Origin: Bufo bufo
Lineage: Eukaryota; Chordata; Amphibia; Anura; Bufonidae
Assembly (NCBI RefSeq): GCF_905171765.1
Contig: NC_053397.1
Coordinates: 114,717,295 to 114,781,294, forward strand
Direction of reading: 5' to 3'
DNA length: 64,000 bases
The notes under the pieces are model-generated. The model made no database searches and was not told the DNA's origin. It was given only the letters and a program-made list of their open reading frames with translations. Positions 22,967-34,671 of the stretch are shown here, piece by piece (within the stretch, counting starts at the first letter, position 1; every line of letters begins with the position of its first letter). The position numbers were made by a program, and so were the translations under genes.

Positions 22967-24911
22967 CTATGCTAAGTGTACCTGTGTGTGGTACTTCCGG
23001 AAACACTCTCCAAAGCATAGGGCAGGGTGGTCAGGACAGTCAGGACAGAAATAGCGGGAGTCACGCCTTATTCCACTCCTGCTACAGACACAACAGCTTT
23101 TTCGGGGTGACGGTTGGGTTGAGGTACCAGGAACGACACTGGGGAAATGTCGCTCGTGTAGACGGCTAACTACACTGGTGGATGGGGCCACGGAACCTTC
23201 TGGATACAGGAGGTTCTCGATGATCTCTTCCTGGAATTTTAGGAAGGATCGTGTTCTCCCAGCCTTACTGTAGAGAACAAAACTATTGTACAGAGCCAAT
23301 TGAATTAAATATACAGACACCTTCTTATACCAGCGTCTGGTGCATCGGGAAACTAAATACGGAGACAACATCTGGTCATTGAAGTCCACCCCTCCCATGA
23401 GCAAATTATAGTCGTGGACACAGAGGGGCTTTTCAATGACACGGGTTGCTCGCTCAATTTGGATTGTCGTGTCTGCGTGAATGGAGGAGAGCATGTAAAC
23501 GTCACGCTTGTCTCTCCATTTCACCGCGAGCAGTTCTTGGTTACACAAGGCAGCCCTCTCCCCCCTTGCAAGACGGGTGGTAACGAGCCGTTGGGGGAAG
23601 CCCACGCGACTAGTTTGCGCGGTGCCACAGGCGCAAATCTGTTCTAGAAACAAATGCCTAAAGAGGGCCACACTTGTGTAGAAATTGTCCACATAAAGAT
23701 GGTACCCCTTGCCAAATAAGGGTGACACCAAGTCCCAGACTGTCTTCCCACTGCTCCCCAGGTAGTCAGGGCAATCGACCAGCTCCAGGGTCTGATCTTT
23801 TCCCTCATAGATCCGAAATTTGTGGGTATAGCCTGTAGCCCTTTCACAGAGCTTATAAAATTTGACCCCATACCGGGCCACGCTTGCTTGGGATGTATTG
23901 TTTGAAGCCAAGGCGCCCGGTAAAATGTATTAGGGACTCGTCTACGCAGATGTTTTGCTCGGGGGTATACAAATCTGCAAATTTGTGGTTGAAGTGGTCT
24001 ATGAGGGGCCGAATTTTGTGGAGCCGGTCAAAAGCTGGGTGGCCTCTGGGACGGGAGGTGGTGTTGTCGCTAAAATGCAGGAAATGCAGGATGGCCTCAA
24101 ATCGTGCCCTGGACATAGCAGCAGAGAACATGGGCATGTGATGAATCGGGTTCGTGGACCAATATGACCGCAATTCATGCTTTTTAGTTAGACCCATGTT
24201 GAGTAGAAGGCCCAGAAAAATTTTAATTTCGGAAACTTGGACTGGTTTCCACCGGAAAGGCTGGGCATAATAGCTTCCCGGGTTGGCAGATATAAATTGT
24301 GTGGCATACCGGTTTGTCTCTGCCACGACTAAGTCCAAGAGCTCCGCAGTCAAGAACAGCTCAAAAAATCCCAGGGCCGAACCGATCTGAGCAGTCTCAA
24401 CCCGAACTCCAGACTGGGCTTTGAAAGGGGGAACTAATGGTGCGGCTGAAGTTGGTGACTGCCAATCAGGGTTTGCCAGCACCTCAGGGATTCTAGGGGC
24501 TCTACGGGCCTGTCTTTGCGGTGGCTGCGACGGGGTATCTATTGCACGTGCCACCGTACCAGCTTCAACTGCCCTTCTGGTGCTCGCCACGTCACCATGT
24601 TGTACGGCAGTGCTGGTACTAGGTCCAGGGAGGGCTGCGCTGCTGGTGTATGCCTCACCACGTGATCCGGCAGCGCCAGCCCCACTCTGCTGCTCTTGAA
24701 GTGGATCCTGCGGTCTAGCGACACGGGGCCGGGTACGCCTGGTGCTATGAGGGACCTCAGCCTCCTCGTCCGAACTTTGGGTCAGAGAGCCACTGCCTTC
24801 TACAGGTTCATATTCTGACCCGCTAGATTCGTCAGATGAGGGTTCCCATTCCTCATCCGACTGGGTCAGAATCCTGTAGGCCTCTTCAGAAGAATACCCC
24901 CTGTTTGACAT
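22967..24911 (-). pseudogene. piggyBac transposase (PGBD4-like), single frameshift
   Basis: Two frames join into a protein of about 645 residues. The first (24911-about 23880) starts MSNRGYSSEEAYRILTQSDE, an acidic N-terminus, then the DDE_Tnp_1_7 domain, with FELFLTAELLDLVV and the first catalytic Asp in CVDESLIHFTG (residue 324, codon 23940-23942). One extra base near 23876-23880 shifts the frame between PSKR and ARYGVKFYK. The second frame holds YVDNFYTS (Asp codon 23687-23689), MGGVDFNDQ (23384-23386) and a C-terminal Cys-rich zinc-binding domain (CCVCSRSGIRRDS, then CPDCPDHPALC). All DDD residues are present. It excises and inserts DNA at TTAA. Apart from the frameshift it looks intact. 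It lies inside its own TTAA-flanked element, so a domesticated host gene is unlikely. Confidence 0.9.
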
Positions 24912-25816
24912 TTGGACTACTAAATTTAGGGGAATTCCCTGAGACTACCCAGGAAAAAAAGCAAGCCTGTCTTACAAAGGGGAGGCTAGCGAAGTACCGG
25001 AGGCCGCTGCGGTTGATAAAAAATATCAAAACTGATTTTTTTATCGCCGCAGCACGTGTAAAGGGAATGTGCAGTGATCAAAAAATATATATATTTTTTG
25101 TCACTGCGGTGGGGCGGGCGTGGGTGAACGCACGTGTGGGTGACCGATCAGGCCTGATCGGGAAAACACTGCGTTTTGGGTGGAGAGCGAACTAAGGTGA
25201 CACTAATACTATTATAGATCTGACCGTGATTAGTTTTGATCACTTACAGATAGTATAAAAGTACAAATGCTGATTAGCGATACGCTAATCAGCGAATAAG
25301 GGACTGCTGTGCGGTGGGCTGGGCGCTAACTGACGCTAAACTACCTAACCAAGGGGCCTAAACTATCCCTAAAACCTAACAGTCAATACCAGTGAAAAAA
25401 AAATATGACAGTTTACACTGATCACTTTTTTTCATTTCACTAGTGATTGACAGGGGCGATCAAAGGGGTGATCAAAGGGTTAATTGGGGTGCAGGGGGTG
25501 ATCTGGGGCTAAAGTGTACTGTTGGTGCTACTCACTGTGAAGCCTGCTCCTCTGCTGGATCCAACCGACGAAAAGGACCAGCAGAGGAGCAGACAAGCCA
25601 TATAACAGATCATATTTATTAATATGATCTGTTATATGGCTTGTGATTTGTTTTTTTGAAAATCGCCAGCCTGCCAGCTAATGATCGTTGCTGGCAGGCT
25701 GGTGACAAAATTGTCCTCTAACTTTTGCCGGCCCGCGATGCGCGGGCCGGCTTTGAGCGAAATCTCAGCGCTGCCGCCTCCGGAACGCGATCCTGCGTTA
25801 GGCGGTCCGGAGGCAG
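24912..25816. repeat. Right end of piggyBac family I element, hairpin chain
   Basis: After a 600-base low-information stretch, four tight hairpins follow one another. Their stems include CTCCTCTGCTGG (25545-25590), CATATAACAGATCATATT with its partner (25597-25640), CCAGCCTGCCAGC (25668-25704) and GCCGGCCCGCG (25728-25753). The last 60 bases carry the conserved end with CGGAACGCGATCCTGCG. The related element has the same kinds of hairpin with different stem sequences at 30960-31120. Confidence 0.75.
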
Positions 25817-25820
25817 TTAA

Positions 25821-27029
25821 AGGGAAGAGCACTGTGAAAGTCACAGTTGAAGGGGCAGTTACTGTTAAAGTTACAGTTAATAGGGTGGTCACTGTTAAAG
25901 TCACTGTTCAAGGGGCGGTTACTGTGAAAGTCACTGTAAAGTGGCGGTCACTGTGAAAGTTACTGTTAAAGGGGCGGTCACTGTTAAAGAAGCGGGCACT
26001 GTGAAAGTCACAGTTAAAGGGCGGGCACTGTGAAAGGGGCGGGCACTGTGAAAGTCACTGTTGAAGGGGCAGTTACTGTTAAAGTCACAGTTAAAAGGGC
26101 GGTCACTGTGAAAGTCACTGCTAAAGGGGCGGTAACTGTTAAAAGGGCGGTTACTGTGAAAGTCACTGTTGATGGGGCGGTCAATGAAAGTTACTGTTAA
26201 AGGGGCGGCAACTGTAAAAGTCACTGTAAAATGGGCGGTCACTGTGAAAGTCAGTTAAAGGGGCGGTCACTGTGAAAGTCTCTGTTAAAGGGGCGGCCAC
26301 TGTGAAAGTTTCTGTTAAAGGGGCGGCCACTGTGAAAGGGGCGGCCACTGTGAAAGTCAGTTAAAGGGGCGGGCACTGGGAAAGTCATTGTTAAATAGCA
26401 GTCACTGTGAACGTCACTGTTAAAGGGGCGTTCACTGTGAAAGTCATTGTTAAAGGGGCGGTAACTATGAAAGTCACTGTTAAATGGGCGGTGACTGTGA
26501 AAGTCACTGATAAAGGGGCTGTCAATGTGAAAGTCACTGCTAAAGAGGCGGTAACTGTTAAAAGGGCGGTCACTGTGAAAGTCACTGTTGAAAGGGCGGT
26601 AATTGAAAGTTACTGTTAAAGTGGCAGACACTGTTTAGGTCAATGTTAAAGGGGCGGTCACTGTTAAAGGGGTGGGCACTGTGGAGGTCACTGTTAAAGA
26701 AGCAGCCACAATGAAGGTCACTGTTAAAAGCGCAGGCACAGTAGAGGTCACTGTTAAAGAGGCAGATACTATTGAGGTCACTGTTAAAAGGGCCACCACT
26801 GTGAAGGTCACTGTTAAATGGGAGGTCACTATTAAAGGGACGGGCAATGTGGAGATCCCTGGTAAAGGGGCGGGCACTGTGGAGGTCACTGGTAAAGGTG
26901 CAGACAGTGCAGAGGTCACTGTTAAAGGGGCGGGCACTACGAAAGTCTTTGTTAAAGTGCCATGTACTTTGGAGGTAACTGTTAAAGGGGCAGCCACTAT
27001 GAAGGTCACTGTTAAAAAGGTGGTCACTG
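25821..27029. repeat. 30-bp minisatellite, block C
   Basis: About forty units. The left half is mostly the GGTCACTGTGAAAGTCACTG variant, and the right half shifts to a GTGGAGGTCACTGTTAAA variant. The change of variant along the array suggests local homogenisation. Decapeptide ORFs run on both strands (such as 26672-27244) and are not regarded as genes. The block is bounded on both sides by piggyBac family I elements at the unit TTAA. Confidence 0.9.
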
Positions 27030-27033
27030 TTAA

Positions 27034-30000
27034 CCACCTCAGCCCCCAGTGCTTAAACACCCTGAAAGACCAGGCCACTTTTTACACTTCTGACCTACAC
27101 TACTTTCACCGTTTATTGCTCGGTCATGCAACTTACCACCCAAATGAATTTTACCTCCTTTTCTTCTCACTAATAGAGCTTTCATTTGGTGGTATTTCAT
27201 TGCTGCTGACATTTTTACTTTTTTTGTTATTAATCGAAATTTAACGATTTTTTTGCAAAAAAATGACATTTTTCACTTTCAGTTGTAAAATTTTGCAAAA
27301 AAAACGACATCCATATAGAAATTTTGCTCTAAATTTATAGTTCTACATGTCTTTGATAAAAAAAAAATGTTTGGGTAAAAAAAAAAATGGTTTGGGTAAA
27401 AGTTATAGCGTTTACAAACTATGGTACAAAAATGTGAATTTCCGCTTTTTGAAGCAGCTCTGACTTTCTGAGCACCTGTCATGTTTCCTGAGGTTCTACA
27501 ATGCCCAGACAGTACAAACACCCCACAAATGACCCCATTTCTGAAAGTACACACCCTAAGGTATTCGCTGATGGGCATAGTGAGTTCATAGAACTTTTTA
27601 TTTTTTGTCACAAGTTAGCGGAAAAAGATGATTTATTTTTTTTATTTTTTTTTTCTTACAAAGTCTCATATTCCACTAACTTGTGACAAAAAATAAAAAG
27701 TTCTATGAACTCACTATGCCCATCAGCGAATACCTTGGGGTCTCTTCTTTCCAAAATGGGGTCACTTGTGGGGTAGTTATACTGCCCTGGCATTCTAGGG
27801 GCCCAAATGTGTGGTAAGGAGTTTGAAATCAAATTCTGTAAAAAATGACCTGTGAAATCCGAAAGGTGCTCTTTGGAATATGGGCCCCTTTGCCCACCTA
27901 GGCTGCAAAAAAGTGTCACACATCTGGTATCTCTGTATTCAGGAGAAGTTGAGGAATGTGTTTTGGGGTGTCTTTTTACATATACCCATGCTGGGTGAGA
28001 TAAATATCTTGGTCAAATGCCAACTTTGTATAAAAAAATGGGTAAAGTTGTCTTTTGCCAAGATATTCCTCTCACCCAGCATGGGTATATGTAAAATGAC
28101 ACCCCAAAACACATTCCCCAACTTCTCCCGATTACGGAGATACCAGATGTGTGACACTTTTTTGCAGCCGAGGTGGGCAAAGGGGCCCATATTCAAAAGA
28201 GCACCTTTCGGATTTCACAGGTCATTTTTTACAGAATTTGATTTCAAACTCCTTACCACACATTTGGGCCCCTAGAATGCCAGGGCAGTATAACTACCCC
28301 ACAAGTGACCCCATTTTGGAAAGAAGAGACCCCAAGGTATTCGCTGATGGGCGTAGTGAGTTCATGGAAGTTTTTATTTTTTGTCACAAGTTAGTGGAAT
28401 ATGAGACTTTGTATGAAAAAAAAAAAAAAAAAAGCATTTTCCACTAACTTGTGACAAAAAATAAAAAATTCTAGGAACTCGCCATGCCCCTCACGGAATA
28501 CCTTGGGGTGTCTTCTTTCCAAAATGGGGTCACTTGTGGGGTAGTTATACTGCCCTGGCATTTTCCAGGGGCCCTAATGTGTGGTAAGTAGGTAAATGAC
28601 CTGTGAAATCCTAAAGGTGCTCTTTGGAATATGGGCCCCTTTGCCCACCTAGGCTGCAAAAAAGTGTCACACATGTGGTATCACCGTATTCAGGAGAAGT
28701 TGGGGAATGTGTTTTGGGGTGTCATTTTACATATACCCATGCTGGGTGAGAGAAATATCTTGGCAAAAGACAACTTTTCCCATTTTTTTATACAAAGTTG
28801 GCATTTGACCAAGATATTTCTCTCACCCAGCATGGGTATATGTAAAATGACACCCCAAAACACATTCCCCAACTTCTCCTGAGTACGGCGATACCAGATG
28901 TGTGACACTTTTTTGCAGCCTAGATGCGCAAAGGTGCCCAAATTCCTTTTAGGAGGGCATTTTTAGACATTTGGATACCAGACTTCTTCTCACGCTTTGG
29001 GGCCCCTAGAATGCCAGGGCAGTATAAATACCCCACATGTGACCCCATTTTGGAAAGAAGACACCCCAAGGTATTCAATGAGGGGCATGGCGAGTTCATA
29101 GAAATTTTTTTTTTTTGGCACAAGTTAGCGGAAATTGATATTTTTAATTTTTTTCTCACAAAGTCTCCCGTTCCGCTAACTTGGGACAAAAATTTCAATC
29201 TTTCATGGACTCAATATGCCCCTCACGGAATACCTGGGGGTGTCTTCTTTCCGTAATGGGGTCACATGTGGGGTATTTATACTGCCCTGGCATTCTAGGG
29301 GCCCTAAAGCGTGAGAAGAAGTCTGGAATATAAATGTCTAAAAAATTTTACGCATTTGGATTCCGTGAGGGGTATGGTGAGTTCATGTGAGATTTTATTT
29401 TTTGACACAAGTTAGTGGAATATGAGACTTTGTAAGAAAAAAAAAAATAAATTCTGCTAACTTGGGCCAAAAAAATATCTGAATGGAGCCTTACAGAGGG
29501 GTGATCAATGACAGGGGGGTGATCAATGACAGGGGGGTGATCAATGACAGGGGGGTGATCAATGACAGGGGGGTGATCAGGGAGTCTATATGGGGTGATC
29601 ACCACAGTCATTGATCACGCCCCTGTAAGGCTTCATTCAGACGTCCGGATGCGTTTTGCGGATCCGATCCATCTATCAGTGCATCCGTAAAAATCATGCG
29701 GACATCTGAATGGAGCTTTACAGGGGGGTAATCAATGACAGGGGGGTAATCAATGACAGGGGGGTGATCAGGGAGTCTATATGGGGTGATCACCACAGTC
29801 ATTGATCATGCCCCTGTAAGGCTTCATTCAGACCTCCGGATGCGTTTTGCGGATCCGATCCATCTATCAGTGCATCCGTAAAAATCATGCGGACATCTGA
29901 ATGGAGCTTTACAGGGGGGTAATCAATGACAGGGGGGTAATCAGGGAGTCTATATGGGGTGATCACCACAGTCATTGATCACGCCCGTGTAAGGCTTCAT

Positions 30001-31275
30001 TCAGACCTCCGGATGCGTTTTGCGGATCCGATCCATCTATCAGTGCATCCGTAAAAATCATGCGGACATCTGAATGGAGCTTTACAGGGGGGTAATCAAT
30101 GACAGGGGGGTAATCAGGGAGTCTATATGGGGTGATCACCACAGTCATTGATCACGCCCCTGTAAGGCTTCATTCAGACATCCGGATGCGTTTTGCGGAT
30201 CCGATCCATCTATCAGTGCATCCGTAAAAATCATGCGGACATCTGAATGGAGCTTTACAGGGGGGTAATCAATGACAGGGGGGTAATCAATGACAGGGGG
30301 GTGATCAGGGAGTCTATATGGGGTGATCACCACAGTCATTGATCATGCCCCTGTAAGGCTTCATTCAGACGTCCGGATGCGTTTTGCGGATCCGATCCAT
30401 CTATCAGTGCATCCGTAAAAATCATGCGGACATCTGAATGGAGCTTTACAGGGGGGTAATCAATGACAGGGGGGTGATCACCACAGTCATTGATCATGCC
30501 CCTGTAAGGCTTCATTCAGACGACCGGATGCGTTTTGCGGATCCGATCCATGTATCAGTGCATCCGTAAAAATCATGCGGACATCTGAATGGAGCTTTAC
30601 AGGGGGGTAATCAATGACAGGGGGGTAATCAATGACAGGGGGGTGATCAGGGAGTCTATATGGGGTGATCACCACAGTCATTGATCACGCCCCTGTAAGG
30701 CTTCATTCAGACGTCCGGATGCGTTTTGCGGATCCGATCCATCTATCAGTGGATCCGTAAAAATCATGCGGACGTCTGAATGGAGCTTTACAGGGGGTTG
30801 ATCAATGACAGGGGGGTAATCAATGACAGGGGGGTGATCAGGGAGTCTATATGGGGTGATCAGGGGTGATCAGGGGCTAATAAGGGGTTAATAAGTGACG
30901 GGGGGGGGGGGGGTGTAGTGTAGTGTAGTGGTGCTTGGGGCTACTTTACTGAGCTACCTGTGTCCTCTGGTGGTCGATCCAAACAAAGGGGACCACCAGA
31001 GGACCAGGTAGCAGGTATATTAGACGCTGTTATCAAAACAGCGTCTAATATACCTGTTAGGGGTTAAAAAAAACACATCTCCAGCCTGCCAGCGAACGAT
31101 CGCCGCTGGCAGGCTGGAGATCAACTCTCTTACCTTCCGTTCCTGTGAGCGCGCGCGCCTGTGTGCGCGCGTTCACAGGAAGTCTCGCGTCTCGCGAGAT
31201 GACGCGTATATGCGTGACTGTGCACAGCGCTGCCACCTCCGGAACGCGATCCTGCGTTAGGCGGTCCGGAGGTGG
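27034..31275. mobile_element. Non-autonomous piggyBac family I element, 4.2 kb
   Basis: TTAA at 27030-27033 and 31276-31279 flanks it. The left end CCACCTCAGCCCCC matches the coding element at 18263, and the right end shares CGGAACGCGATCCTGCG. The first 2.2 kb repeats the alternating inverted modules. The transposase is gone and its place is taken by a higher-order tandem repeat (29,480-30,870) and hairpins. It retains an uninterrupted copy of the site into which the DD37E element inserted in its sister. Confidence 0.85.
29480..30870. repeat. Two-level tandem repeat (17-bp units inside 150-190-bp units)
   Basis: The large unit recurs with starts near 29609, 29800, 29973, 30145, 30337, 30488 and 30679. 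It contains GGCTTCATTCAGACGTCCGG, GCGGATCCGATCCATCTATC and GGGAGTCTATATGGGGTGAT. Its length varies (151 to 192) with the number of copies of a short subunit, ACAGGGGGGTAATCAATG. Five tandem copies of the related GTGATCAATG subunit open the array at 29495. Short ORFs with a DHPPVI repeat are by-products. Confidence 0.9.
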
Positions 31276-31279
31276 TTAA

Positions 31280-31551
31280 AGGGGTGGGCACTGTGGAGGT
31301 CACTGTTAAAGGGGCTGGCATTGTAGAAGTCACTTTTAAAGGGTTGGGCACTGTAAAATTCACTGTTAAAGAAGCAGCCACTATAAAGGTCACTGTTAAA
31401 GGGGTGGTCAATGTTAAAGGGGCAGGCAATGTAGAGGTCACTGTTAAAGGGGTGGTCAATGTTAAAGGGAAGGGCACTGTGGAGGTCTCTTTTAAAGGGG
31501 CATGTACTGTGAAAGTCATTGTTAAAGGGGCGTGTACTTTGGAGCTAACTG
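31280..31551. repeat. 30-bp minisatellite, block D
   Basis: Nine or so units of the GTGGAGGTCACTGTTAAA variant, lying between the right end of the 27034-31275 element and the fold-back MITE that entered the next unit's TTAA. Confidence 0.85.
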
Positions 31552-31555
31552 TTAA

Positions 31556-32325
31556 AGGGCTTCTGTCACCCCACTAAAGTCTTTTTTTTTTTTTTGCTAC
31601 TTATAATCCCTATACTGCGATATATCAATAAATAATGTTATTAATCATTTTGGTTCAGTAGATAATTAAAAAAAATTGACTTTTATCATATACAAATTAC
31701 CTGTCTACCAGCAAGTAGGATGGCTACTTGCTGGTAGCAGCCGCATCCTCTTTTCATAAAGACGCCCCCTCCTCATGTTGATTGACAGGGCCAGTGAACG
31801 CGCTCGTTCTCTGGCTGGCCCTGTCTGCATTCAAAATCTGGCGCCTGCGTCGTACCTGTCTTCAGTCGGCGCAGGCGCACTGAGGGGAGGACGCTCACTC
31901 GACCGCTCCATCCTCAATGCCCCTGCGCCGATGACGTCACATCTACACCCGGCGCAGGCGCACTGAGGAAGGAGCGGCCGAGCGAGCGTCCTCCTCTCAG
32001 TGCGCCTGCGCCGACTGAAGACAGGTACGGCGCAGGCGCCAGATTTTGAATGCAGACAGGGCCAGCCAGAGAACGAGCGCGTTCACTGGCCCTGTCAATC
32101 AACATGAGGAGGGGGCGTCTTTATGAAAGGAGGATGCGGCTGCCACCAGCAAGTAGCCGCCCTACTTGCTGGTAGACAGGTAATTTGTATATGATAAAAG
32201 TCCATTTTTTTAATTATCTACTGAACCAAAATGATTAATAACATTATCTATTGATATAACGCAGTATAGGGATTATAAGTAGCAAAAAAAAAAAAAAAAG
32301 ACTTTAGTGGGGTGACAGAAGCCCT
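31556..32325. mobile_element. Fold-back MITE, 770 bp, TTAA duplication
   Basis: TTAA at 31552-31555 and 32326-32329 flanks it. Each arm starts AGGGCTTCTGTCACCCCACT, and the arms (about 370 bases) are inverted copies of each other around a centre near 31940. They include TGTCTACCAGCAAGTAG and GGCGCAGGCGCACTGAG. The arms differ by small indels, including poly-T length. It has no gene; the 63-codon ORFs on the two arms are the same mirrored phrase. Confidence 0.9.
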
Positions 32326-32329
32326 TTAA

Positions 32330-33075
32330 AGATGCTTCCACTATGGAGGTCACTGTTAAAAATAAGGTCACGGTTAAAGGGGCAGGCATTGTGGGAGTCA
32401 CTGTTAAAGGGACGGGCACTGTAAAGGTCACTGTTAAAGGAGCGGGCACTATTAAAGAGACTGGCAATGTTGAGGTCACTGTTAAAGGAGCGGGCACTGT
32501 GGAGGTCACTGTTAAAGGGGCGTTCACTGTAAAAGGCTGGGCACTGAGGAGGTTACTGTTAAAGGGGTGCTCAATGTTAATGGGGTGGGCACTATTAAAA
32601 GGGCAGGAATTGTGGAAGTCACTATTAAAGGGGCGGACACTGTGGAGGTGAATTTTAAAGGGGCTGTCACTGTGGAGGTCTCTGTTAAAGGGGCGGGCAC
32701 TGTGGAGGTCTCTGTTAAAGGGGCTGGCACTGTAAAGGTCACTGTTAAAAGGGCGGCCACTATGAAGGTCATTGTTAAAGGGATGGTAAATGTTAAAAGG
32801 GCGGGCACTGAGGAGGTTATTGTTAAAGGGGCGGGCACTGTGGAGGTCACTGTTAAAGGGGAAGCACTATGAAGGTCACTGTTTAAGGGGCGGCAACTAT
32901 TAGGTTCACTTTTAAAGAAGTGGTAAATATTAAAGGGGTGGGCATTGTGGAGGACACTGTTAAAGGAGCGTGCACTGGTGAGGTCATTTTTAAAGGGGCG
33001 GTCACTGTAAAAAAGGCAGGCACTGTGAAGGTCACTGTTAAAGGGGCGGCAGCCAATATAAAGGTGACTGTTAAA
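32330..33075. repeat. 30-bp minisatellite, block E
   Basis: About twenty-five units, more divergent than blocks B and C. The last 130 bases (from GGGTGGGCATTGTGGAGG) closely match 40130-40276, and both are followed by the same LINE 3' end, so this stretch is part of the duplicated segment. Confidence 0.85.
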
Positions 33076-33641
33076 TGTAACAGAGTAAATAGTACATAAG
33101 GCTAAAAAAAGACATTTGTCCTTCAAGTTTGGCCTGTTATCCTGCAAATTGATCCAGAGGAAGGCAAAAAAAAACTGTGAGGTAGAAGCCAATTTTCCCC
33201 ACTTTAGGGCAATAAAAAATTCCTTCCCGACTCCAATCAGGCAATCAGAATAACTCCCTGGATCAACGACCCCTCTCTAGTAGCTATAGCCTGTAATATT
33301 ATTACACTCCAGAAACACATCCAGGCCCCTCTTGAATCCCTTTATTGTACTCACCATCACCACCTCCTCAGGCAGAGCGTTCCATAGTCTCACTGCTCTT
33401 ACCGTAAAGAATCCCTTTCTATGTTTGTGTACAAACCTTCTTTCCTCCAGACACAGAGGATGTCCTCTCGTCACAGTCCTGGGGATAAATAGATGATGGG
33501 ATAGATCTCTGTACTGACCCCTGATATATTTATACATATTAATTAGATCTCGCCTCAGTCATCTTTTTTCTAAAATCAATAACCCTAATTTTGATAATCT
33601 TTCAGGGTTCTGTAGTTGCCCCATTCCAGTTATTACTTTAG

Positions 33642-34449
33642 TTGACAATATAACAAAATAATAGCAAAGACATCCTCCATTGTATGCATTTTTGCTGGGG
33701 ATCGTCATTAGCAACTTGCCACAAGTGCAGGATTTGCTCCCCCTATATATAAGCACAACTGCATGTGGGTTTGAGCACTTCCTGCCTGTTTAATACCACG
33801 CCATTCATTAGTTATTTTTTCGTTTGTATATATATAGATTCCTGGAGGTGTATAAACTCCAATTTAAATGTGCCCGCTTTCAATCTACAGGCTACATTTA
33901 GGTGCACCTGTGAAGCTTGGGCCATGTCAGCCAGTCTTGAGAGGGACTCGCAGACTCCTCACTTCTCCCATTGCTAGCATGGTTACATGCTGGAGGTAAC
34001 TAGTGAGTTGTTTGTGAGTCGGCCTCATGCTCCTGGTATTGCCCACATGGCACAGGTAGGTGAGTGTTAGGTCCCGAGCTTCTTGAGAAACCTTGGCGCG
34101 GTGCTCGGGCTCAGACATGTCCTACACCGTAGGACATGTTGGCTAATCTCTCAATTTTAAAATCAGTTTGAGGGTTTAGTAAGACCGCAGAGTGCACCTG
34201 TCTTTGCTATTATTTTGTTATATTGTTATATTGATTATCACATCCACCTAATTGCTATCTTGTGTAGGATGTCTATTGTGGTACTTGTGGTTCGCTGCGG
34301 GCATCCTCCATTGTATGCATTTTTGCTGGGGATCATCATTAGCAACGGGCCACAAGTGCAGGATTTGCTACCCTATATATATGCACAACTGCATGTGGGT
34401 TTGAGCACTTCCTGCCTGTTTAATACCACGCCATTCTTTTAAGTTTGTA
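33642..34449. mobile_element. Unclassified 808-bp insert with 11-bp target duplication
   Basis: TATTACTTTAG occurs perfectly on both sides (33631-33641 and 34450-34460) inside LINE sequence, so this is a bounded insertion. The ends are not inverted. A segment of about 140 bases (TGCATTTTTGCTGGGGATC to TTTAATACCACGCCATTC) occurs twice, near both ends of the insert (about 33685-33810 and 34315-34438), in direct orientation. A CAATATAACAAAATAATAGC tract at 33646 recurs inverted near 34200. I see no coding capacity. The variable-length duplication with partial terminal direct repeats could fit a Penelope-like or SINE-like element, but I cannot assign it. The same insert lies at 40836-42859. Confidence 0.65.
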
Positions 34450-34671
34450 TATTACTTTAGCTGCCGTCCTCTGGACCCTCTCCAGCTCTGCTATGTCTGC
34501 CTTCTTTACAGGAGCCCAGAACTGTACACAGTACTCCATGTGTGGTCTGACTAGCGATTTGTAAAGTGGTAGGACTATGTTCTTATCACAGGCATCTATG
34601 CCCCTTTTGATGCAACCCATTATCTTACTGGCCTTGGCAGCAGCTGCCTGACACTGGTTTTTGCAGCTTAG

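Larger units (their letters stand above)
18263..25816 (-). mobile_element. piggyBac family I element, nearly complete, 7.5 kb
   Basis: TTAA at 18259-18262 and 25817-25820 flanks the element. The ends are CCACCTCAGCCCC at the left and, reversed, CTGCCTCCGGACCGCC at the right, so the shared terminal repeat is short. Removing the element restores the minisatellite phrase CACTGTTAAAGGG. From left to right it holds a subterminal segment, a nested DD37E Tc1 element, about 2 kb of alternating inverted modules (20050-22000), the transposase on the minus strand, and a hairpin-rich right end (25500-25816). Without the nested Tc1 it is about 6.0 kb. Only one frameshift separates the transposase from an intact frame. 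Confidence 0.85.

Noticed and set aside
22967..24911. Domesticated host PGBD gene
   Set aside because: It lies in a TTAA-flanked element with terminal repeats, inside a minisatellite, and has a frameshift; no exon structure is seen.
29480..30870. CRISPR-like regular array
   Set aside because: The repeats are contiguous tandem units with no unique spacers, in a vertebrate transposon.
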